From NCBI GenBank assembly GCA_963575745.1, contig CAUYUJ010005776.1, forward strand, positions 30,385 to 55,384: 25,000 nt of DNA, in the 5' to 3' direction. A model generated the notes under the pieces. That model saw only the letters and a program-made list of their open reading frames with translations. It was not told the origin of the DNA and searched no databases. Both the position numbers and the translations under genes were made by a program. The DNA comes from Prorocentrum cordatum (lineage: Eukaryota; Sar; Dinophyceae; Prorocentrales; Prorocentraceae). Below, one piece after another: positions 19,755 through 25,000 of the stretch (the stretch's first letter is position 1; every line of letters begins with the position of its first letter).

Positions 19755-20180
19755 GGCTGTGCCGGATTTCTCGAAAGTGTTGTTTTACGGAGGCGTGACG
19801 TGGATCCTGCCGTGATCCGTAAGGCCCGCAGTATGCTTAGTTGTTGTGAAGTTCTGGGGTTCATGACCATCGCAAACAGCGGGGAAGTCAATGCCATAGA
19901 GCTCGGCAAAGCTATTGTCACACATTTGATCGCTCACCGTGCTGCGTGGGGTTTTACTTTATGGAAGCCGAAAATGCACTGGTCCATGCACGTGCCGAAG
20001 CAATTGCTGAAACACGGTGTTCTTCTCTCCTGCTTTTTGCAAGAGCGGAAACACCGTGTGCTCAAAAGGTTCGCTGAGCCCAGGCACAATACAACGTCCT
20101 ACGAAAAAGGGCTCATGACAGATGTGTCCGTTCAGCACTTGCAAGACCTTGAATATCAATCTGGCTTGCGCCAATCCCCG
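19755..20180 (+). CDS. Transposase-like gene, exon 3 (His pair, third Glu)
   Basis: In the same frame as exon 2. It reads GFLESVVLRRRDVDPAVIRK, SMLSCCEVLGFM and a helix ending LIAHRAAWG, then KPKMHWSMHVPKQLLKHG and CFLQERKHRVLKRFAEP (Glu codon near 20045). In TNP2 and related CACTA transposases, a His-x-x-x-His-x-Pro element followed by a conserved Glu in a helix (type FERFLGTLK) gives the third acidic residue; here it is the Glu of QERKH. HNTTSYEKGLMTDVSVQHLQ follows. The frame then becomes Pro/Gly-rich with the GGGGCC texture of an intron, so I stop near 20180. Exact splice points are uncertain by tens of bases. Confidence 0.75.
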
Positions 20181-20619
20181 CCGCCGTGCCTGGCAATGGG
20201 TCAGGAGCGCCGTGGGTGTTTGCAGGGTGCTCATGGTTGGCCCCCGCAGGGCCCGAAGCATACCGAGGCTCATGACGCCTCGTCAGTAGGTTCGGAGTTT
20301 CGTGGGGCCTCTTCGGTTTCTTGGGTGGCAGTTTGGTGTCGTTTGGGGCTCCTTGGCGGCGTCTGGGGCCCCGCGGGGCCTCTTGGGGGGCGCTGCCCCC
20401 CCTTCGGATGCGACGATCCCCGCGATGAGCGTGGACATGAAGTTGAGCAAGACGGCGGGGGCCGCGCGCTGCCTCGACAAAAATGAACCTCTGAAGTCGG
20501 ATTCCCCGAAGGCCAGAGCCCCCGCAGGGAACGCCAAAAAGTGACGCCAGTTGCTTCCAAGGCGTGCGTTTGAAAATGGGGGGCGTTTGACAGTGCCCTG
20601 CCAGAACTGCAGGGAACTT
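20181..20619 (+). other. Intron 3 of transposase-like gene (inferred)
   Basis: About 440 bp with the degenerate GGGGCCTCTTGGG texture also seen in intron 1. Possible acceptors are ctgccag, actgcag or aacttag between about 20590 and 20620. Confidence 0.45.
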
Positions 20620-21085
20620 AGATCTACCACGCCCCTGCGTGCAAGGCACGGTGGCGGATAATATTACAGGTGTGGATTTGTTAGAGCCGCGAGAGGCATC
20701 CAAGAAGATGCGCGCGGCTGTGAGTGCTGAATTAGGTTTGCCTCCGCAGTGCAGCATATTAACCTCGAAGTCAGCGTTCGTGCGTGGCCGTGCTGTTGCT
20801 ATGGGAGACGTGATCGTGTTCTCAAAGGGTGACGGGTCTGCTGCGTTTGGTCAGCTCTGGTTTCATTGCAAAGTGTTTGATGCTGTTCTCCTTTCTTGCG
20901 TGACTGAATGGGAGGTTGTGCAACAGCTTCCGACAACGGCAATGTGCATTGTGCGAGAGGCGCCGTTGATGCTGCATACCTCATGTATATTGGAGCCCTG
21001 CATCGCTTCAGTTGCGCGTGTTGGCGAGGTGTCGACGGCATTGCATCCGCCAAAGCTGAAACTCAGGGCTTCGAGGAAAAATTGA
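20620..21085 (+). CDS. Transposase-like gene, exon 4 (C-terminal domain)
   Basis: Reads GTVADNITGVDLLEPREA, then SAFVRGRAVAMGDVIVFSK, FGQLWFHCKVFDAVLLSC and a tail LHPPKLKLRASRKN followed by TGA at 21083-21085. The pattern of an Arg/Val-rich strand, GD(V)(I/V), and (G)Q-WFH is one I associate with the C-terminus of this dinoflagellate transposase-like family, probably a small beta-barrel. The frame differs from exons 2-3, as expected after an intron. The exact exon start lies between about 20592 and 20645. No disabling stop or frameshift is visible in any of the four blocks. Confidence 0.7.
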
Positions 21086-21454
21086 GACAGCTCGTATGTG
21101 GAAACATGAAAAAACATATCGAAACACAGTCAACGTTTCAGTCCTGGTTTGTCGTTGTTCCTTGACAGCAGGCAGTGTTGCACGCTGCAACGAGACATTC
21201 AACACGCATCACCACACTGTGTGACACCGCAGACATGCCGTGCCAGCGTGGCAAGCAAACACGCCCAGCGAAGCACACAATACCATAAACATAGTCACTA
21301 TGTTTTTTTAGGGGTAAATCCACAAAAAATGAGAATTCAAAAAAAACAACGCTAATATTAAAAAACGTACGCAATAAAATAACAACACCTTCAATTCGGA
21401 AAAAAAAAAAAAAACAGACGCAATTATGTTATTTTCTGCCGTTTCTATCCAGAT
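21086..21454. other. AT-rich 3' flank of transposase-like gene
   Basis: Downstream of the stop the base composition turns AT-rich, with A runs and a 14-15-nt poly-A tract near 21400-21415. No ORF of note. This may be the 3' untranslated and end region; dinoflagellates lack a reliable AATAAA signal, so no polyadenylation site is called. Confidence 0.4.
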
Positions 21455-21600
21455 CTAACCTGGTTCGTTCTAGTTGGCTTAACCAGGTTCGCGGTTAGGA
21501 TGCTTAGCTAACCTGGTTAGGTAACATGGTTAGTATTAGTTCCTTTCCTGTTCCAACTGCTTCGCAAGCAGCTTGACGCATCCTGGTTAGAGTTGGGGCG
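21455..21600. repeat. Cluster of AACCTGGTTAG motifs in both orientations
   Basis: TAACCTGGTT occurs at about 21457 and 21511, the inverted form TTAACCAGGTT at about 21479, and variants (AACATGGTTAG, CATCCTGGTTAG, GGTTAGGATG) nearby. Short motifs repeated in both orientations near an element end are typical of CACTA subterminal regions. Linking this cluster to the transposase gene is inference. Confidence 0.55.
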
Positions 21601-21779
21601 AACTAAGTCGAAGCACCCTAACAGGATAGGAACCCCACGGAACATTCAAGTAGAACATGTTTTTTCGGCGTCCGGGGGCGCCAGAGGCGTTGCAGAGGCT
21701 CCGGGGGCGCGCTCTTCGGGCCCCGGGGGTTCCCACAGGCGCCGGAAGCTTTGGGGGGAGAAACATTTAGCTTCGATAA

Positions 21780-22472
21780 ATGCTATTTCGGCTCCTGGGA
21801 GCTCTGGGGCGCGGCCTCGCCGGAGCAGGTGCTGGCATGGCCGGCGCCGCCGGAGCAGCCGCTGGACCGGCCGCGGCGGCGCGCAGCCCGAGCGCCGCCG
21901 GGGCAGCTGCGGCGCCGCCGGAGCAACCGCCAGAGGAGCCGCGCGCTGACGGAGCGCAGCCGGAGCCCGGCAGCGGCGGAACAACCGCCGGAGCAGCAGG
22001 GGGGCAGCCGCGCGCCGCTGGAGCGCCGCCGGAGCGGCGCCAGAGAAGCCGCGGCGCCGCTGGCGCCGACGGTGGCGTCATGGATCCAGAGTTGACGCGC
22101 CGTCAAGATTTGCTGGAGCGCATGGCGGCCTTCGGCGTGAAGATTAACGACGCAGCCATGGACATCGAGGTTCTTGAGGACATCGTGGCCAGGTTGGAGA
22201 CCACCGCCGCGCTTCAGCCGCCAGGAGGTGCGCCGTCGGCAGCGCCTCCTCAGCCACCAGGCGCTGCCGCCGAGGCGCCCGCAAGCGACGGCGACGCGGC
22301 GGCGGCGCCACCAGAGCAGCCGCAGCGCCGCCGGAGCAGCCGCCAGCCGCCAGGCGCTGCCGCCAGAGCAGCCGCAGCGCCGCCGGAGCAGCCGCGGCGC
22401 CGCCGGAGCGCTGGGCGCCACAGCAGCCACAGCACGAGGAAGAGGCAGAGGCAGGTCAAGGAAGAGCCAGAG
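21780..22472 (+). CDS. Histone-H3-fold protein gene, exon a (low-complexity tail)
   Basis: An ORF of 231 codons from the ATG at 21780; in-frame alternatives are 21837 and 22080, so the start is uncertain. The first 100 residues are Ala/Pro/Gly/Glu-rich with PPEQP-type repeats. From the Met at 22080 it reads MDPELTRRQDLLERMAAFG and KINDAAMDIEVLEDIVARLE, two probable amphipathic helices and the only ordered-looking part. More PPEQPQRRRSSRQ sequence, a basic cluster (TRKRQRQ, probable nuclear localisation signal) and VKEEPE follow. VKEE fits the SUMO-acceptor consensus. At 22472 the codon GAG meets a GT donor; the remaining VVADA plus stop is read-through. The GCCGGAGCAGCCGC-type DNA repeats inflate ORFs in other frames, including the reverse strand. 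Confidence 0.55.
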
Positions 22473-22697
22473 GTGGTCGCCGACGCGTAAGCGGTGTTTT
22501 CCGCAAGACTGACCGTTGGCGCACTGCCTCCCCTCTGGGCCCTGGGGAGGGGGGCCTTGTCGTCGCAGTCGGACGCAGCTCGAAACGCGGGTGAGTTTGG
22601 ACCCCGGCAGGGGTCCGGGCGGAGATATTAAGCGGATTTGTGCGCACCAGGGAGGTCGCTCTTGCCAAAGGTCATTCTCGCGTCCCCCGATCTCGAG
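22473..22697 (+). other. 225-bp GT-AG intron with direct-repeat ends
   Basis: Begins GTGGTCGCC after GAG and ends CTCGAG. The next exon again starts GTGGT, so GAGGTGGT is duplicated at both boundaries (22470-22477 and 22695-22702). Phase 0 on both sides. Splicing removes the in-frame stop near 22490 and joins EEPE to VVVVSDDE. Confidence 0.6.
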
Positions 22698-23198
22698 GTG
22701 GTGGTAGTGAGTGACGATGAGTGCGCCGGCAGTTCCGGAGCAGCCGCCGGATCAGCCGCGGCGCCGCCGGGGCAGCCGGCCGCCGGAGCAACCGAGGCCA
22801 AGCGGGAGCAACCGGCCGCTGGAGCAACCGCGGCCAAGCAGGAGCAGCCGCCGGAGCACTTGCCGGAGCAGCCGCGGGTCATGACAGAGTTTAGTGGGCC
22901 GGACGGTACGCCAGTGCGTCTGGGCAGCAAGGGTCTCCGCGGTCGCCGCCCAGCGGCGGCGCGGCCACGGCGGTGCAGGAACATAATCGACGCAGAGATC
23001 CGCATACTCAGAGTGACCACAGATCTTCTCGTTCCGAGAGGTGCCGTGGGCCGCGTTGTGAGGGAGCTGACGGCCGATCTCTCGGAGGAGCACTTGCGCT
23101 TCTCGCCGCAAGCTTTGAGCGTCGTCCATACTGCTGGAGAATATTTCCTCGCGTTTCTTTTCATAGGGGCTTGCGCCATTCCGCTGATTTCTGGTTGG
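22698..23198 (+). CDS. Histone-H3-fold protein gene, exon b (H3-like domain)
   Basis: Starts VVVVSDDECAGSSG, a hydrophobic run followed by acidic and Ser residues as in SUMO-interacting motifs. Next comes Ala/Pro/Gln/Glu-rich linker (PAAGATEAKREQPAAG), then about 22980-23160 an H3-like core. AEIRILRVTTDLL aligns with H3 REIRRYQKSTELL, GRVVREL with QRLVREI, LRFSPQALSVV with LRFQSSAVMAL, and EYFLAFLF with EAYLVGLF. I count about 19 identities in 56 positions with one inserted residue in loop 1. This covers helix N, helix 1, loop 1 and helix 2. Helix 3 is not in this exon: the frame reaches SGW and then GTAAGA, a good donor, so the exon probably ends at 23198. I could not find the next exon. Very divergent from canonical H3, so it may be a centromeric-type or specialised variant, or a decayed copy. 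Confidence 0.6.
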
Positions 23199-23730
23199 GT
23201 AAGATGATCCGCAGAATGCTTTTGGGGCCCCGGAGGTCTTTGCCCGTCCTGGGGACTTGGCACCGTATGTTCCGACGTCGCCAGGGCGACTCCGCACATA
23301 TCAACGAAGTGAGTGAGCGAACCTGCGCCTGTATGTTCCCAAGTCGCCAGGGCGACTTGAGCACATGGATCGCCGTGGTGCGATTGTTGATGTGATCGGA
23401 GCACGAAGGGCATATCAGGCCAACTCGGGCCCAATCCGCGATTCAGGTTTATGGTGTTACTCATCAGGTTTCGTGTCCGCGTGCTCCATCCCTGCCTCAT
23501 TATCCACATGATGCCACCCCCCTCCCCCCCCCCACAGCTTCCTCACCCGCCCTTGGCGGGACCCCCCGTCGCCCGTCCACGGGCAATCCCACCAGCCATC
23601 TGGACATAGCTGGTTCAGGGAGTTTCCTCTTCCATCTTCCCTTTTTCCCCTTCGGGGATGGGTTGATCCCTCCCCCTAACCCCCCCCCGCCCTGGACCTG
23701 TACGGGGGGTTTCGCTGGTAGCTGGGAGCG
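23199..23730. other. Downstream flank or intron, no exon found
   Basis: Apart from the palindromic direct repeat at 23266-23355 and poly-C patches, I see no coding block. I looked for an H3 helix-3-like sequence (MPKD-x-LARR type) in all + frames by eye and did not find one. Confidence 0.4.
23266..23355 (+). repeat. Two copies of a palindrome-bearing 27-bp repeat, 66 bp apart
   Basis: TATGTTCCGACGTCGCCAGG (from 23266) and TATGTTCCCAAGTCGCCAGG (from 23332), each continuing with GCGACT. Each contains the inverted repeat GTCGCC-AG-GGCGAC; in the second copy the stem extends to 8 bp (AAGTCGCC and GGCGACTT). Confidence 0.8.
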
Positions 23731-23734
23731 TCCA

Positions 23735-24365
23735 AGATGGCCCAAGATGGCTCCAAGAGGGCCTCGGAGAGCCCACGATGACCTCCAAGATTGCTCAATA
23801 CAGCCCGCGACGCCTCAAGATGGCCCCGATGATGCTCCAACAGGCCCCAAGACCGCCCCAAGGCGACTCCAATTGGCCACGTAACCTCCCAATGATCCCC
23901 CCAAGAGGCCAAACTGGCTCCAACACCTAATGACAAAACAATGTGGTGTTGCTTTCTCGCCGTTTCGCTTCCGATGGCCATTCGATGCCTCAAGGTGGTT
24001 TCAAGAGGGCCCACGGGGGCCCCACGAGGGGCCCCAGATGGCCCCACGACGGCCCTAAGGGCGCCCAGGAGCGTTCCAAGAGCGTCCCAAGATGAGTCCA
24101 CGATGCAAATTTTCGAGGCACCCGAGGGGAGCGCTAATTGGGTGACCCCCTTCTTTTGATCGATCACCTCCAAGATGGCCCCAAGATCGCCCCCAGGGCT
24201 CCCAAGAGCGCCCCAACAGGGCCTCAAGAGGCGCCCAGGATGCCCCACGATGTCCCCAAGCTGCCCTCACGAGGCGCCCTAGACCCCCCACGGGGCCTCA
24301 AGAGGACCCCCGAGGCATCCAAGAATCCCCCAGGCGCCCCAAGAGGACCCCAACACCACTTCCAA
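23735..24365 (-). repeat. Degenerate CCAAGATGGCCCC repeat
   Basis: CCAAGATGGCCC, CCAAGAGGGCC, CCCAAGACCGCCC and similar strings recur every 10-30 bp. As reverse complement it has the TCTTGGGGCC texture of introns 1 and 3 of the transposase-like gene. ORFs on both strands are Pro/Arg- or Gly/Trp-rich and not convincing. Confidence 0.65.
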
Positions 24366-24417
24366 GTGTCATCCTAGGGTGCTCTTGTGCACGTCATTGT
24401 TCTTGTTCTTTCTCATC

Positions 24418-24700
24418 TGTCTCCTCCTCCTCGTCCTCCTCCTTGTCGGCCTCCTCCTCCTCCTTCCTCTCCACTTTATCAGCCCCATCCTCCTCCTCCT
24501 CCTCCTCCTCCTCCTCCTCCTCCTCCTTTCATCTTCTTTTCCTCCCCTTCTTCATCCTCTTCCTCCTCCCCCTTCTCCTCATCACCCGCCTATTCCCCCT
24601 CCTCCCTCCTCCCTCCTCCCACGTTTCCCACCTGCTGCCCCTCCTCCCCTTCCTCCTCCTCATCCTCCTCCGACTCCTCCTCCTCCATCCTCACCCTCTT
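24418..24700 (+). repeat. CTC/TCC pyrimidine tract
   Basis: About 280 bp of almost pure pyrimidine, with a core of uninterrupted CTC triplets at about 24490-24530. The Pro/Ser/Leu-only ORFs come from it. Confidence 0.85.
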
Positions 24701-25000
24701 GGGTAAGACGGGCCCCCCCCAGCCCTTTGCTACTCTGCGTGCCCCTCGCTTCCCTGATCAGCGCAATTCGCCTGGGCATCGTTTTTGGATGGGCTGGTGG
24801 GGATACGCGAAGCGTTAAGAATTGACGTGGCATGTTAGATGCTACATCGTCTATTGTGGTGGGCGTGACGGCGACGGCGCCGCGTCGGCAACCATCGGCG
24901 TTTAAGGCCCACGCGTTGGTTTACCCATAGTTGGCAGTTGTGTGATTTCGAGGGCCCTATATATACCAGACATCAGCGTTTGACGTGCATTCAGTAGATC
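24701..25000. other. Window end; short dispersed repeat, no gene
   Basis: 24787-24816 (GGATGGGCTGGTGGGGATAC followed by GCGAAGCGT) resembles 17380-17409. In both places the surrounding frame encodes GW-x-x-GD-(A/T)-RSV-(E/K)-N, suggesting related decayed sequence. The rest has no recognisable gene; it may continue beyond the window. Confidence 0.4.

Larger units (their letters stand above)
15134..21085 (+). mobile_element. Intron-containing TNP2/CACTA-like transposase gene
   Basis: Four blocks on the + strand read in order as one protein. They are an N-terminal part with the first catalytic-type Asp (15134 to about 15544), a Cys-x-x-Cys plus Asp-Trp-Met-His part (about 17820-18640), a His-x3-His and Glu-Arg-Lys-His part (about 19755-20180) and a C-terminal part (about 20620-21085). 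The order and spacing match TNP2-type (CACTA/EnSpm) transposases and a large uncharacterised dinoflagellate family that I know from its motifs. The three gaps are filled with simple repeats and stops, so introns are the simplest reading. Defined terminal inverted repeats or a target duplication were not found, so element ends are unknown. It may be a domesticated or decayed copy. Confidence 0.65.

Noticed and set aside
21400-21415. Poly-A tract as the tail of a retroposed gene copy
   Set aside because: The upstream gene appears to contain introns, so it is not a processed retrocopy; poly-A is likely just AT-rich flank.
21593-22512. Overlapping Arg/Ala-rich ORFs in other frames and on the reverse strand over the H3-like gene
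   Set aside because: GCC/GGA-type repeats keep all frames open; only the frame of 21780-22472 continues across the GT-AG intron into a recognisable domain.
23199-23395. Candidate H3 helix 3 in the ORF following exon b
   Set aside because: No MPKD-like or LARR-like pattern; sequence is dominated by the palindromic direct repeat.
1-25000. tRNA, rRNA or retroposed spliced-leader sequences
   Set aside because: Scanning by eye found no convincing T-loop/anticodon arrangement, no rRNA-like blocks and no spliced-leader core; small RNAs could still be missed.

Overview
The window looks like nuclear DNA of a dinoflagellate, possibly a Prorocentrum-like species; the genus is a guess from overall texture. 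Reasons: nothing is packed like bacterial genes; coding exons are short and far apart; introns and spacers are full of minisatellites, trinucleotide runs and GC-rich palindromic repeats; the two recognisable genes are a multi-exon TNP2/CACTA-like transposase of a type I know as highly repeated in dinoflagellates, and a very divergent histone-H3-fold protein. No search was run; all homology calls are from reading motifs. Layout: 1-1.13 kb holds purine (GGA) runs, a perfect palindrome and an AT microsatellite. A lone coiled-coil ORF sits at 1.47-1.91 kb. From 2.6 to 4.15 kb there are a 30-bp tandem repeat, an 840-bp GAT-type trinucleotide array and five copies of an 89-bp repeat. From 4.3 to about 11.96 kb there is one large satellite domain. 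Units of roughly 150-180 bp run in + orientation up to a 37-nt pure (GC)n tract at 7732-7768, then in - orientation. A separate ~206-bp hairpin-bearing repeat (9.23-10.4 kb) and a 50-bp near-perfect palindrome (10821-10870) are nested inside. A second 89-bp array lies at 13.5-13.85 kb and a 15-bp minisatellite at 14.65-14.81 kb. Genes: four separated blocks at 15.13, 17.82, 19.75 and 20.6 kb read in order as the N-terminus, zinc-knuckle/second-Asp region, His/third-Glu region and C-terminus of one transposase-like protein of about 700 residues. It appears to be a single gene with three long, repeat-filled introns spanning about 15134-21085. Downstream, two blocks (21780-22472 and 22698-23198) join across a clean 225-bp GT-AG intron. 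They form an Ala/Pro/Glu/Gln-rich protein whose end is an H3-like histone fold. The join creates an acidic SUMO-interacting-type motif next to a SUMO-acceptor-type motif. The last 1.8 kb is degenerate CCAAGATGGCCCC-type repeat and a CTC-rich tract with no gene that I can support.
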